From Gliomastix tumulicola (taxonomy: Eukaryota; Ascomycota; Sordariomycetes; Hypocreales; Bionectriaceae): DNA of 64,000 nucleotides. The notes beneath the pieces were generated by a model. The model made no database searches, had not been told where the DNA came from, and saw nothing but the letters and a program-made list of their open reading frames with translations. Of the stretch, positions 42,800-55,441 are shown one piece after another (the stretch's first letter is position 1; each line of letters opens with the position of its first letter). The position numbers were made by a program, and so were the translations under genes. The DNA lies in NCBI GenBank assembly GCA_001599755.1, contig BCHX01000005.1, positions 2,104,409 to 2,168,408 of the forward strand, read 5' to 3'.

Positions 42800-44588
42800 T
42801 TACATGCGGAACACTCCGAACTTGGTCTCGCCGGCCTTGACCTCGTTGCGGCCACCCATGGCAGCCTTCAGACCGAGGCCGAGGTATTTCCTCGTGTGCT
42901 GCGGCGGGATGATTCCGTCGTCCTGGTCGGGCAGTTAGTTAGTATCGTCCGATCCGTACGGAGTAGAGTGATGATGAGGTTATTGAACTCACCCATAACC
43001 TGGCCGACGAGAATGTGGCGTCGCTCTCGCGCTCGATACGGTCCTTGAGCTCCGGGTCGACCTTCTGGCCCACGGTCTCCATGACGGCGGCGAGCTGGTC
43101 GGCGCCCATGACGCCGATGCGGGCGTTGGGCCACATCCACAGGAAGCGCGGGCTGTAGGCGCGGCCGCACATGCCGTAGTTGCCCGCGCCGTAGGACCCC
43201 CCGACGACGACGGTGAACTTGGGGACGTCGGCGCAGGCGACGGCGGTGACGAGCTTGGCGCCGTGCTTGGCGATGCCGTCGCGCTCGGCCTGGGAGCCGA
43301 CCATGAAGCCCGAGATGTTCTGGAGGAAGACGAGGGGGATGCCGCGCTGGGTGCAGAGCTCGACGAAGTGGGCGCCCTTCTGGGCCGAGGCCGGGAACAG
43401 GATGCCGTCGTTGGCGACGATGCCGACCTTGTGGCCGTAGATGGAGGCGAAGCCCGTGACGAGGGTCTCGCCAAAGTCGCGCTTGAACTCGGAGAAGTTG
43501 GAGCCGTCGACGATGCGGGCGATGACCTCGCGGATGGGCAGCGGCTTGCGGAGGTTGGTGGTGGCGATGCCGAGGAGCTCCTCCGGGTCGTAGAGGGGCT
43601 CGGCGAAGGAGGATGATGCTGGTACAGCCGTGGCCGGGGAGGAGGACGTCGGCCAGTTGAGGTTCGACACGGAGCGGCGGGCGAGGGTGATGGCGTGGGC
43701 GTCGTCGACGGCGAGATAGTCGGTCACGCCGGACACGGAGCTGTGCATCTTACCACCGCCGAGATCCTCAGCACTGATCTCCTCGCCCGTCGCGGCCTTC
43801 ACCAGCGGCGGGCCCGCGAGGAAGATGTGGCCCTGCCCGCCGACGATGATGCTCTCGTCCGACATGGCGGGCACGTACGCGCCTCCCGCCGTGCAGGGGC
43901 CCATGACGACGGCGATCTGCGGGATGCCCTGGGCGGACATGCGCGCCTGGTTGTAGAAGATGCGGCCGAAGTGGTTCTGGTCCGGGAACACGTCGGCCTG
44001 CTTGGGCAGGTTGGCGCCGCCGCTGTCGACGAGGTACAGGCAGGGCAGCCTGTTCTCCTGGGCGACGGCCTGGGCGCGCAGGTGCTTCTTGACGGTGATG
44101 GGGTAGTACGAGCCGCCCTTGACGGTGCTGTCGTTGGCCACGATGACGCACGTGACGCCCTCGACGACGCCCACGCCCGTGATGATGCCGCCCGCGGGCA
44201 CGTCGGCCTCCGGGTACAGCTCGAAGCCCGCCAGGGGGCTCAGCTCGAGGAACGTCGTGCCCGGGTCGATGAGCGCGGCCACGCGGTCCCGCGGCAGCAT
44301 CTTGTTGCGCTGCATGTGCTTCTGGCGCGCCTTCTCGGGCCCGCCGCGCTGCACGCGGGCCGTCAGGTCGTGCATGCGCGACACGAGCGTGTCCATGGCC
44401 GCGCGGTTGTCCTTGTACTCGTCCGAGGAGGCGTCGACGGTCGTGGGCAGGCGCTGGATGGCGGCGGCGTGATGGGCTGGGGTGAAGTGTGCAACGGAGC
44501 GGCTTTGTTGTTGTCGTTGGAGTTGCTGGCGCCGGGCGAATTGGCAGCCCTGGCGGAGGGCCCGCTGGGACGGTCTGGAGAGAGGCAT
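42800..44588 (-). CDS. mccB: methylcrotonoyl-CoA carboxylase beta subunit, mitochondrial
   Basis: Exon 1 is 44588-42993 and exon 2 is 42922-42800, with a 70-bp intron (GTGAGT donor, ACCAG acceptor, phase 0), giving 572 residues. It is the carboxyltransferase subunit that carboxylates 3-methylcrotonyl-CoA in leucine breakdown. An Arg/Gln-rich mitochondrial presequence covers about residues 1-40. Two crotonase-like halves follow: [84 protein letters not shown], then [39 protein letters not shown] and the end KFGVFRM from exon 2. The splice restores the family sequence SARLWDDGII. A Ser/Thr/Pro insert ([13 protein letters not shown]) sits between the halves. It is head-to-head with isovaleryl-CoA dehydrogenase. 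Confidence 0.95.
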
Positions 44589-45091
44589 GCTGGAGGTGTG
44601 TGAATTGAAGACACAAACAGAAGACAGAGGACAGAGATTGAAAGAAAGAAGAAAAGGGAGGAGAGAGGAGGGTTGAAGGAGGGTTGACGATGGTGGGACG
44701 GCGTGCCCCGATTGACTAAGTAACTATAGTACCTGATACACACTCCAATGCCGAGCCCGAATTTAGTACTAGCAGAATCTGGGGTTCATCGGCCCGCCAC
44801 AAGCCGCCTTGAGCCGAGGAGCTCCTGCCATTGACATCAGTGTGCTGGAGCTCAGCAGGGCAGTTGAGTTGAGTTGCCAATTGAAGAGTCGTCAGACAAA
44901 ACTAGGGCCGGCGTGTACCGACACACACTCTCTAAGCCGAGGGACGAAACTTCTGATCCCCCTTCCTCTTCAACTCTCGTCTTTGTCTTCGTCTCCTTCA
45001 TTTTCGTTAGTCTATCCCCCCCAATTGTGCGTAGCAAGCGTCATCCCTTCCTTGTTACCCCTCACATCTCCTACTATCACACACAGTCACA
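44589..45091. promoter_or_regulatory. shared divergent promoter of mccB and ivdA
   Basis: 503 bp separates the two start codons. CCAAT boxes occur at 44745-44749 and 44877-44881, and a CT-rich stretch precedes the plus-strand gene (44950-45060). Co-regulation of the two leucine-catabolism genes is likely from layout. No specific regulator site is claimed. Confidence 0.6.
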
Positions 45092-46473
45092 ATGGCAGCG
45101 AGCCTACGAACACTCCGGGCCCTCGCCCGACCGGCCTCAAGACATCCCCTCCGCCCCTCCATCGCCGCAGTCACTACAGCCACATCCTCTCCGTCTAGCA
45201 GCAGCATCCAGACGCGTCTGCACTCGTCCAAGCACCCTAAGAACTTCGAGCCGCCCGCCCCCGAAGACCTCGAGGAGCTCCGCGAGCGCGTGCAGGAGTT
45301 CACGCGGCGCGAGATCCCCGAGGAGGTCGCGGCGCACACGGACAAGAGCAATGCGTTCCCCAACGACATGTGGAAGAAGCTCGGCGACGCGGGGTTCCTG
45401 GGCATCACGGCGGACGAGGACGTCGGCGGGCTGGGGATGGGCTACCAGGCGCACATCGTCGTCATGGAGCAGCTGTCGCGCGCGTCGGGCAGCATCGGGC
45501 TGAGCTACGCGGCGCACTCGCAGCTGTGCGTGAACCAGCTGCAGCTCAACGGGTCGGCCGAGCAGAAGGCCAAGTACCTCCCCGGGCTCATCTCGGGGGA
45601 GCAGGTCGGCGCGCTGGCCATGTCCGAGTCGGGCGCGGGCAGCGACGTCGTGAGCATGCGGACGACGGCGAAGAAGGTCGAGGGCGGCTACGTGCTCAAC
45701 GGCAGCAAGATGTGGATCACCAACGGGCCCGATGCCAACCTCATCGTCGTGTACGCCAAGACGGAGCCCGACAAGGCCTCCAAGGGCATCACGGCCTTCC
45801 TCGTGCAGACGGACTACAAGGGCTTCAGCTGCGCCCGCAAGCTCGACAAGATGGGCATGCGCGGCTCCAACACGGGCGAGCTCATGTTCGACAACGTCTT
45901 CGTGCCCGAGGCCAACGTGCTGGGCGCCGTCAACGGCGGCGTGCGCGTGCTGATGGAGGGGCTGGACCTCGAGCGCCTCGTGCTCAGCGCGGGGCCCCTG
46001 GGCATCATGCAGGCCGCGCTCGACCTCGCCCTGCCCTTCTCGCACCAGCGCCGCCAGTTCGGCCAGCCCATCGCGCACAACCAGCTCGTGCAGGGCCGCC
46101 TGGCCGACATGTACACCAAGATGCAGGCGTCGCGCGCGTACACGTACGCGACGGCCAAGACGGTCGACGAGCAGGGGCTGATCCGCACGCAGGACTGCGC
46201 GGGGGCCATCCTGTACGCGGCTGAGAGGGCGACGGAGTGCTCGCTGGACGCGATTCAGCTGCTGGGCGGCATGGGCTACGTGGAGGAGATGCCGGCGTCG
46301 CGGCTGCTGAGGGAGTAAGTTGTTTCTTTTTTTTCTTCTTCTTCTACTTCTATCCGACATTCTTGTGCTGACGACTTTATAGTGCAAAGCTGTACGAGAT
46401 TGGTGCTGGGACGTCGGAGATCAGGCGGATGGTCATCGGTCGGGCCTTCAACAAGGAATACGCCAACGCCTAA
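45092..46473 (+). CDS. ivdA: isovaleryl-CoA dehydrogenase, mitochondrial
   Basis: Exons 45092-46314 and 46383-46473 (68-bp intron, GTAAGT donor, TATAG acceptor, phase 2) encode 437 residues. The FAD enzyme oxidises isovaleryl-CoA to 3-methylcrotonyl-CoA, the substrate of the carboxylase encoded next door. Residues 1-45 are a basic, Ser-rich mitochondrial presequence. The acyl-CoA dehydrogenase fold is complete: [29 protein letters not shown] (FAD/substrate loop), [30 protein letters not shown], then [15 protein letters not shown], whose Glu is the catalytic base position specific to IVD. The second exon supplies the FAD-binding end [19 protein letters not shown]. The unspliced frame stops at 46318 and would lose this part. 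Confidence 0.96.
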
Positions 46474-49400
46474 GAGGCCTGTAATTATTACTTTGCGACA
46501 GGGGATGTGATAACTCTTTACACGTAATGTACGTCTACCGGGAAGCTGGGAAGCTCTTCGGTAGTCACGTAGTTGAAGAAAATCCTGGGCCACATACACA
46601 CTCAAATTGTATGCTCCCATAACTCAAGTATTTATTTGACCGCATGGTGCTATATCAGTTTATTGGGGGAAAAGACTACAGTGTTATTAGTAGACGACGG
46701 CCCGATCAGATCGTGGCTGGCACGAAGGATCTCTGTCGCATGCATCCATCCTTACCTTAGCAGAGCAGTTCATAGTTGACGAGAGCGAGGGGGAGGACTC
46801 CTTTGATTGTGCGTCTCCGATCTAAACGAGATGGACGGCATGCACGGAGGGAGCACGGGCCTGCATTACTTGCAACCTTACCTTATGCAAGTGTCTCAGA
46901 ATTTCGAGTAAGGGAAAAAAAAAAAGAACCTTGTTGCTTCTGCTTTGACCGTGACAGGGGGTGTTGGATGATGTTCAGCGGCGTGGGATTAGGAGGTGTC
47001 TGGCACGGTGCATGGTTGATTGGTTGCTATTGTAAGAACACGACGAGTCGGGCGTCTACTCTATTGCACGTGAAAAAAAAAAAAAAACAGAGACATTAGC
47101 AAAGAGGTAACAAACTATCTCTAGGCAGCCACAAAGTGAATCAAGTTATAGCCATCTAGTCCGGCGGGCGCCACGGTTGCTAGTCAGGGCAACCGTCCAC
47201 CGTGTTGGAAAGTGGCAGATATAGTAGCGTGGGACGACCAAAACGGTAGAAAACGAAAACGAGACTCTTGCAAAAGAAACATCGTGAGAATTGTGGGTTT
47301 ACAATTTCAACGGAGGCGGCGGACGGGGGAAAAGGAATTTGTGGAGACGGGATGGGGGGCTCGAGGAAAATTGTTCAGATCATGGGACCAGATTCGTAAG
47401 AGAGAGAATTGGAGAAGCTGGGAAAGGAGACGCTTGTTGGGGGGAGGGGGAGAGTCCGCCCCCTGGGCGAGTTTGATGGTTGATGGATGACAGGAGGTGA
47501 GACATTGTATCGTAGTTAAAAGGAGGGAGGCATCTTGGGACTATTCATGAATTGACTTTGACGAAATGGTTGCATCCAGGAACGCACACACACACACACA
47601 ATCGAAAACGGAAACCAGTCGACAACACTCGCGTCAAAGGCCACACGTCCATCACACCCTCAGCAACAAATTATCGTGAGATTCTGGCCCGGGAGGTTAG
47701 GCAGCCAGCAAAGGGCCGCTGGAATCTAGACCCCCCCTTGCACAGCCCTTTCCCCCTCGGATGGCCCAAGCGCACGATGGATGGAGCCCACAGACGGGGG
47801 CCTTGCAGCTGCACTCCGTCGGCGTGCATATAATATCCGTCGTGATAGCAGACGGAGGCCGATTACGGGGTGGAGGAGGGCGACAAGGACAGCTCAGACT
47901 TTCTGTCCTCGTGATCAGCTTCGAAGCATGGGGGGTTTGTGCACCTCGGAAGGTAATAACTATTACCTAGTAGTGTTTTGAACTGCTGCTGTTGGTTCGT
48001 AGACCGAGACGAGGGCATTCCAGTCCGAGTAATGGCGTCTGTCGATCACCGCGCCTTGCCTGTCGCGGCCTCGGGAGCTATGTGCCTCCTGGATATTTTT
48101 CATGAAGGACGGAGCAGTCTGTTAGCGGGATTACGGATTCATGACCAACTGGCACCAAGGGCGCCAAACGGGGGGGAGCGAATGATCCGAGGAGTTGGTT
48201 GTTGGCGGAGGGTGAGAAGCGTCTTCGCCGGAACGAGGCTCTGGGTGACCTGTCCTGTGAGGGTGGCCTCGTAATGCTGGCACAGTCGCATGCTTGCACA
48301 TGGGCTCGCCGATTGGAGAACACCTGTGCTGTGTGTGCGAAAAGAAAAAAGAGGAACAATGCAGGCGACTAGAACTCACACCCCTGTTCTCGGATTGGAT
48401 GGGTAGGTAGCATTCTGCAAAGCTTGTTTCTGTCTGGACTGCAGTCTCTCTTGACGGAGCATCCGTCCAGCGGGCCAACTCCCCCCAAATTCCACTCCCA
48501 CTGCCCCCCCAAATGGCCGCTGCTTGTGGAACCCGGTACCGTTTCCAGGGGCCCAGCCCACCATCTTCGCTGCACAGTAACGCTGCAAGTTCAGCGAAGC
48601 TCCTGGTTTTACCCCACGCCGAAGAACCCACTAGAGCTGTCGCGTTGGTGCAGGTCCAGGGCCACCCAGAGCTTTTGAAGAGGGGCAGAAAGCTACGGGT
48701 ATCCTACCGTTTTGCTTGCTGGTGCAACCCCCCGGGGTAGAGATAATGGGCGTCGCGCGCCGGCGGAGAACTATCGTGAGATTTTCTGGGTGTTGGACCT
48801 TTGGAGGTGTGGTCGGGAAGGGCCCCCTTTCTAGAGCTCTGCTAAAAAAAGAGAGTGTGTGTGTGCTAGGGGAAGGGGAAGGGGGGAGGGAAAAGGGTAT
48901 AAAGTGCTGCTCCCAGCTGGCAGGCTGCTCTCCCTCCTCTCCTCTCCTTCTCTTCTCTTCCCTTCATCAATTCATCCTTTGTGACCGCTCGTAACTGTAC
49001 CGTCATCGTGCCCGACGATCGCAAGCTATTTCATCACGTCTTTGCCACCCGCTTGTTGATCGGCCACAGCTCCCTCTCTCCCCTTCCTAAGAAAACTGCA
49101 CTTGTCGCAGCAGCAATTTTCAACTCCTCCCACCAGACGCACTGAGGAAGCTATCTACACAAGCAGCATCGCAGCAGCCTCAACAGCTTCGAGTCGTCCA
49201 CCTCCAATTGAGCTCGTCTCCAGCTGGCCAATTGATCGTCCTGGGATCCCCGTGTTCTAGCCCCCGTCGAACCCGAGCGATCTTCATACCAAGCTGCAGC
49301 CCCCGTCGCGCAGACCGGCCAACAAAAGGAGGGTCGACTTTGCCACACTGACTGACTGCTGGCGATCACCCTCGAGTCAACGTATTTGACTTGACCTGGT

Positions 49401-49510
49401 CTCCCGTTTTCTGGGTTCTTTTTCTGCAACCCAACATCCTCTCTCCCTCCCTCCCTCCCTCCCTTCTCACCAATTGCAACCGCACAAAAACCACCCAACA
49501 CCGCACAACG
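46474..49510. other. 3.0-kb intergenic region upstream of the SDR gene
   Basis: No gene supported. Contains a (CA)n run at 47585-47600, a 14-A run at 47069-47082, a TATAAA at 48898-48903, and pyrimidine-rich sequence after it with a CCCT repeat (49443-49464) just before the start codon. A transcript starting shortly after the TATA-like site would have a leader of about 0.5-0.6 kb. Confidence 0.5.
48898..48903 (+). promoter_or_regulatory. candidate TATA box of the SDR gene
   Basis: TATAAA is followed within 30-60 bp by CT-rich sequence that could hold the transcription start. It lies 608 bp before the start codon. Confidence 0.35.
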
Positions 49511-50696
49511 ATGTCCGCCTTCGCCCCCGTCCTCAGGCAGGCCGTCCGCCGCGCCGCCCTCTCTTCCACTCTCACAGCCGCCCGCCCGGCCTTCACAGTC
49601 GCCGCCGCCCGGCGCGCCCTGCACCACGTCCCGCCCCGCAGCGACAAGCCCGGCAGCTACTCGCGGACGGACAGCGACATCGAGGTCGAGTACCCGGAGG
49701 AGCACGAGCTTCCTAGCAGCAAGCCCGTCCGCGGCATCCCGGGCCAGTACGTCAAGCCCACGCTGAGCACCTTCACGCTCGACGGCAACGTCGGCCTCGT
49801 CACGGGCGGCGCTCGTGGGCTGGGTCTCGTCATTGGGCAGGGCATGGTGTACTCTGGCTCCGACCTGGCTCTGGTCGACATGAACAGTGAGTAGCAGCAA
49901 CTAGCCCAAAGAATTGGAAACAATTGGAGAGTGCGAAGCTGACAATGGTGGGTTACAGAGGAGGAGGCTGAGCTGCAGTGCAAGCTGCTCGTCGATGCGT
50001 TCATCCGCGAGAACCCCAACGCCGAGCGGTAAGCACTCCCAACGTTCCCCCGAGTACAAAGAAACATCCTCACTGACTCTGTTTTCTAGTGTCCCCAAGG
50101 TCACCGCCCACTACGCCGACGTCTCGGACCCCGAGTCCGTCGACGCCTGCATCGCCGAGGTCATCGCGGCCCACGGCAAGATCGACAACCTCGTCACCTC
50201 GGCCGGCTTCACCGAGAACTTCGAGGCCGTCAACTACCCCATCGACCGCATGCGCAAGCTCTGGGCCGTCAACGTCGACGGCACCTACCTCTTCGCCACC
50301 GCCGTCGCCCGCCACCTCATGGAGCGCAAGAGCCCCGGCAGCATGGTCATGATCGGCAGCATGTCCGGATCCATCGTCAACGTGCCCCAGCCCCAGGCGC
50401 CCTACAACGCCGCGAAAGCAGGCGTCCGTCACCTCGCGGCCTCGCTCGCCGTCGAGTGGGCGCACGCGGGCATCCGCGTCAACTGCATCTCCCCCGGTTA
50501 CATGCTCACGGCCCTCACGCAGAAGATCCTCGACGAGAACCCGGACCTGCACAAGAAGTGGACGTCGCTCATCCCCCAGGGCAAGATGGGCCAGCCGCAG
50601 GACCTCATGGGTCCCGTGACCTTCCTGCTGTCCAACGCCAGCCAGTACGTCACCGGTGCTGATATCCGCGTCGACGGCGGCTACACTGTCACATAA
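49511..50696 (+). CDS. SDR-family D-arabinitol 2-dehydrogenase-like enzyme
   Basis: Three exons (49511-49886, 49959-50028, 50090-50696) with GTGAGT/TTACAG and GTAAGC/TCTAG introns of 72 and 61 bp encode 350 residues. The NAD(P)-binding motif TGGARGLG lies at residues 98-105, with the acidic D of ALVDMN after the second strand, which favours NAD(H). LVTSAG stands at the NAG position. The catalytic Ser is in VMIGSMSGS and the active-site pair in YNAAKAG. The C-terminus GADIRVDGGYT is typical of the family. The sequence most resembles fungal D-arabinitol (ribulose-forming) dehydrogenases. The first ~80 residues are extra; the start is Arg/Ala-rich and mitochondrial-like. The 70-bp second exon carries the charged helix after the first acidic strand. 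Substrate is inferred. Confidence 0.85.
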
Positions 50697-53600
50697 ACGC
50701 GTGCGCTTTTAACAAAGAGACACAACAAATCACACAAGAATGGGGATACTACGGCGTAGAAAAAGGGCAACACAGCCTGGTTTTGATTTCCTTTTTTTTT
50801 TCCTTTTTTTTTCATTATCCTCTCCTATAGGCAAGTTTTTTTAGCGCAAGCGGCAAAGAGACCTTCACATGGCCAGTCGAGAATGCCTCCTGGCCATGAC
50901 TTGAAAAAAAAAACCCAAAGACAAAAAAGACTACCACGAACTTGCCGGCGCGCAAGGGCAGCTAGTATTCACAGACAAAGCCACCTCTGGCCATGAATAA
51001 TAATAATTTCGTCACCGAAAACCTCCCACTTTGTTGTCATGTGATGGACGATCTGATAGGAATTAGCCACGGGACGTTCCCAGTGCCTAATAACCATCAC
51101 AAGAGTGGGGGTTTCCATCGCTTAATAGATTGCGTTACACACTTTCGAACTCTGCGGGGGGTTTCCCTTTCCCTTTCTAGCTTCAGAGCCAAGAAGAATG
51201 CGGCTGGGTTGCACACATACATACGAGTACTGTACAGCCAAGAGTGGATTTTGTTTTCCCGCTACAATGTGTCCTGAAACTGGCCTACGGACGTCCGCAC
51301 ATGGCCATCGTGCGTGACGGGGAAAAAAAAGAAGGGAAGCAAGCGACGCCGCCACGGGATGGGGAGGCTAGCCTCTATTCGTGGGTAGAATGGGATTTTG
51401 GAAGGGAAGTTATTAGTGGCGTGGAACGGGGGGCGAAAATGCCCATTCCGTGGGGGTTCCCAGCATACAAAAAGTATTATGGGATGATGCTCGGGATCAG
51501 CGACGAGGTCAACGGACGATGCCGCTCGGATTTTTGTTTGAGAAATCAAATTCCTGAGAAACTATCGCCTCATCTGCTCACTCAACAATGGAGTCTTCGT
51601 TGGGGCGATAAGATACCCACGGCGGTGATGGCCGCCCTCCCTCCCTTGCGTCGCCTCCTCCCTTGAGATGCCGCCCACCCATCCACACCAGGATTGGAAG
51701 CAGGGATGGGGGAAGTCAAAGGCAAGGGGGTTGAGACGCGATCATCATGTGAAAGTGACGAGAAATGTGACAAAGATGAGCAAGGCGGCCAGTTGGCGCC
51801 CACCTTTGATTGATAAGGCCCAGTATGTGGGTGGTAATTATAGGCGATAGCAGAGCACAGGGTTGCTCCCGCCAGTTATAGCTGTGGTGGTTCATATTGC
51901 TTCAAATTAATTGGGCAGCAAACCCTGCTGGTATTTCCGCCGGTTCATGCTTGTTCTCTTGGCCGGCGGTGACAGCTGCTATGTCATGTCAGCCGCTTGG
52001 CAACTCCCGGGACCGAAAGCAAGCCGCACCGCCCTTGACGCCCACGGCCGCTTTATCAATCCATGGGTGAGGGTTGCATCGCAGCGTCGTCTTGCGCTGG
52101 CAGTGTGGCACACGCTGGCAAAAAAAGCTGCAGGGATCAGGGGGTGAGTGATCGGCAGGCCGCACAGCTCTGTTGGTGGGGTGGAACTTGGAAGCCTCGC
52201 TGTCCGAATTCTAGAACATCGCCAATGGAACCTTGTCAACTCCACTTGGATCGTTTCTTTTTTTTCTCTTCTCTTCTTTTTTCACTTCCTTTCGCCTCTG
52301 GTTAATTTCTCGGGTCGGTCATAGACACCACTTGGAGACGGGGGACAGGCGGCCATCTCCGACGCGATCTTCGTGGCTTTGACGTCGTCATTGGATTATG
52401 TGAGCGGCGTTTTTGCCCTCCTTTGGCTAGTAGCAGGATGTTTAATGGCATCCGTCAGGATCCAGGGGGAAAAAACGTGCTTCGAAAGCTTATCTCGCAT
52501 CCTGTTGGAGTCAGTGACCTACCATCCATTCCATGTGGCCTAATTGCCTTCTCCAACTCGGTCTTCCGCCAATAGGCCACGGATCTGCCGACAGGAGCAT
52601 GGACGTTGTCGGGGCTTTGGAGCTCGGCACCGCACGTTGCTTCTGTTGGAGGCGTCCCTCCCCCAGCAAAACAAGGAAGCCAACCAGCCGCACTCTTTTG
52701 TGCGGCTGCTTGTTGGGTGCTTCGTTGTACATCCACTTTAGGGCAAACTTCCGCTGCACACCAGTGATTATGGCGTTCTTAGTGGTCTTTGTGACCGCCA
52801 CCAGCCATGGTCCCATGCTGCCATGCAGCGGAATCTGACAGCTTGTTGCCCTTTCGAGTCTCGAGGCTCGCCCCGACTCCGCTTATTTGGGGATGAGAAA
52901 GACCAGCCAGCCCTTGCTTGCCTGTGCCGCCCCTCAGATCGTCCCTTTGCAGGTCCCATCGGTGGTCGGCAGGGTACCCGGGACCTTGCCCTAGTAGACG
53001 TGCAGTGAGTGATGAGCGGTCTAGCAACAGAAGGAGCTGAAAGATTTGCTGTCCGCGGGTGCGTCCAAGTGCCCTTGGGCTCCAGTCCGTCGGGTAAGCA
53101 ACGCACACAGCCCATTCAGGAGGAGGAAGGACGGCTCAGGGGGAAAGACTCGACTCGAGGGACTCGCTCCCTTGCGTCGACCTCACACCGCCCGGTCTCA
53201 GTTGGAAAGAAAGATCCAGAACCCTTAACCCCCCTTCAGCTCAGCGCGCGGCTCCGTGTCTTGGAAATGCCTTGATTTCTGAGCAGTTCTCGGGCCCAAG
53301 AACCTTTTGCTCTGAGCCCACGGACGCATTACCGTGTCCAGGTAAGGCACGAATGACCTCGACCGGGTCCCACCACCTTGGCAGGTTTCTGAAAAAGAAA
53401 AAAGAAAAAAGGAAAGTACCGATACGTGATCTGCGTATGCTGGGCTGGGGACAGAGTACGAGTGTACCTGGACTTACTCGCGTGGCGGGCTGAATGAGCT
53501 GTTGGTCCGGAAATGACCAGGCCGAGTCCTTGTGGCCTGAGTCACTCCGCCTGACTCCGAGTCGGGCATCAGCGCTCCGTAGGTATCTCGCAGCGTAGAC

Positions 53601-55441
53601 ATCGCGCGGTTGAGGGAGAGCAGCAGCAGCAGCAGCTCCCAGATATCGTTGCTTGTGTTGGAGGCTCTCTCTCTCGCATTGTGCCCTCCCTTGCCTCTCC
53701 CCACCGGCCCCATCCGTTAAGACCCTAGCCAGCTAGGCACGCCTTTTCCCGCAGGGGTGGTCTGCCGTCCGTTGTGAGATGCGCGCGCATGTGCCATGGG
53801 CCCCCCCCGGGCCATGAGGAGGTGGCGGTCTGGATGCACGTACGTTGGCATGTCACTGCACTGCCTGCTTGGCCCGAGGGCCGGATGAGACACGATGCCA
53901 TCGGCACGCCTGGAACTCGAAATCCGCGGCCGACGTGGCCGGAGGAAGTCCATTGTTGGCGCTGTATGTTCTTGTCCTGCCTGCTGAGCTTGTGCGTGAT
54001 TCTCGAAGTGCATGCCGCAAGGGGGAAAAAAGCCACAAGCCACCATGGCTTGGGCACTAAGCAAGGGACTCACCGGTGATGGTGGGCGACTAAGACGAAA
54101 GGAAACGCCAGCTGAGGAAGAAGAAAAGAAAGAAAGACAGCGCCGCGAAAGGAAGACGCCGGCTGATCGCCCAGAGAGCAAAGATGGGGGGGGGGGGGGA
54201 CGGACCAAGGTACTGGTACTGGGCAGATTGGGTGCTTCTTTTTTTAAAAGCTGTATTTCAAAGGAGCAGGTACCCCTACATTCAGGGCTTTTTTAGTGCG
54301 CTTGGGGGCTTCGGAGCCAACGCCTTGTGGAGGCTTGCTCAGGCCTGTCAGGACTCAAAAAGGTGTCCACGAGATCCCGCTGCTTTGTATCGGTACTCGT
54401 TGCTTGTTCTCGGACTTCGCACGCAATCGCGCCTGCCACTGCTCGCTCTTGCCTTCGAGGGACCTCCTTCCCTTTGATTTGATTTTACTCCCCCTTCCTC
54501 CTTCCCTCTTTTTTCTTCTTCTTTGTTTCCTTGATTCTCTTCTTTCTCTTTTCTCAGACTATATCTCTCTTCTGTTTTATTTTATTTTCATCCCAAGGGG
54601 CGTCAATTCTTTACAGCCCTCGCGTAACCCGGTGTGAATCACCACCAGTATTTCCTTTCACTTACAGGCGGGTTTTGGTACAGCCTCTCTCGCTCGAGGG
54701 CGGTCTCTCGACTTCGAACAGACACCGCCCGCGTCTGTAACACCGACCCGGCTCTGCAACCACACACACTGACAAGGCGGTTCACCTCTCTCTCGACTGT
54801 GCATTACCGCCAAATCAGCCCACGATCATCATCCCGCCCTCGGCCAATAATCGACTCTGCTCGGCCCACTTTGGCTTGTCGTCTATCCCATGTCTCGCTG
54901 GCAAATAGAATCACAGAAGCGCCATATGCATTCCTTGCCCTAGTCGTCGAAGTCATAGTCATCATCACGGCTGCGACCCGCGTGACCGGGTCTGTCCTCC
55001 AATAAGGCAATCACCCTCGGTCGACCTCTCTTCCAACCCCGGATCCTCCTGAATCAGCAGCGGGAAGCTTACTCTTGCCACTGGTCACACCTCGAGAGGA
55101 TTTACATTCGCTTGGGAGGAGTCTGACTGAGCCGGCCGTCTGTCTCGTGTTGGTCTGGTGGCGCATTTCTCGTGGTTGGCACAAAGAATCCTCGACCTCG
55201 TGCGGTTCTGCTCCCCCCAACCCTGAGACTCTGTCACTCACTTTTCTCTCACCCCGAGGTGGGAATCATGGTCTACCACCTGACCGCAGATAAAGCATTC
55301 TGCCGCATTCATAATTCACAAGATTGTCCTGGCAGTTGCCGCAAAAGAAGGGGCCTGCAGCGGGGGGTTCAGTCAAGGCGCCAAGACTTGTCACTGCTCA
55401 AACTCCCACCTCACACGGCTTGACCAGCTTTTCCATCCAAC
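50697..55441. other. 4.7-kb intergenic region, no gene seen
   Basis: The longest gene-free span in the window. It includes poly-T (50791-50811 area) and poly-A stretches, a 12-G run at about 54187-54198, and CT-rich sequence at 54480-54600. Frames are short and scattered on both strands with no domain, no plausible intron chain and no transposon ends that I could see. It could hold a long leader or a non-coding transcript of the following gene. Confidence 0.45.

Noticed and set aside
43263..44603. Plus-strand frames opposite the MCC-beta gene
   Set aside because: Shadows of a conserved minus-strand enzyme with clear family motifs and a correct splice.
45137..46387. 416-codon minus-strand frame opposite isovaleryl-CoA dehydrogenase
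   Set aside because: The plus-strand enzyme is complete and conserved; the antisense frame has no motif.
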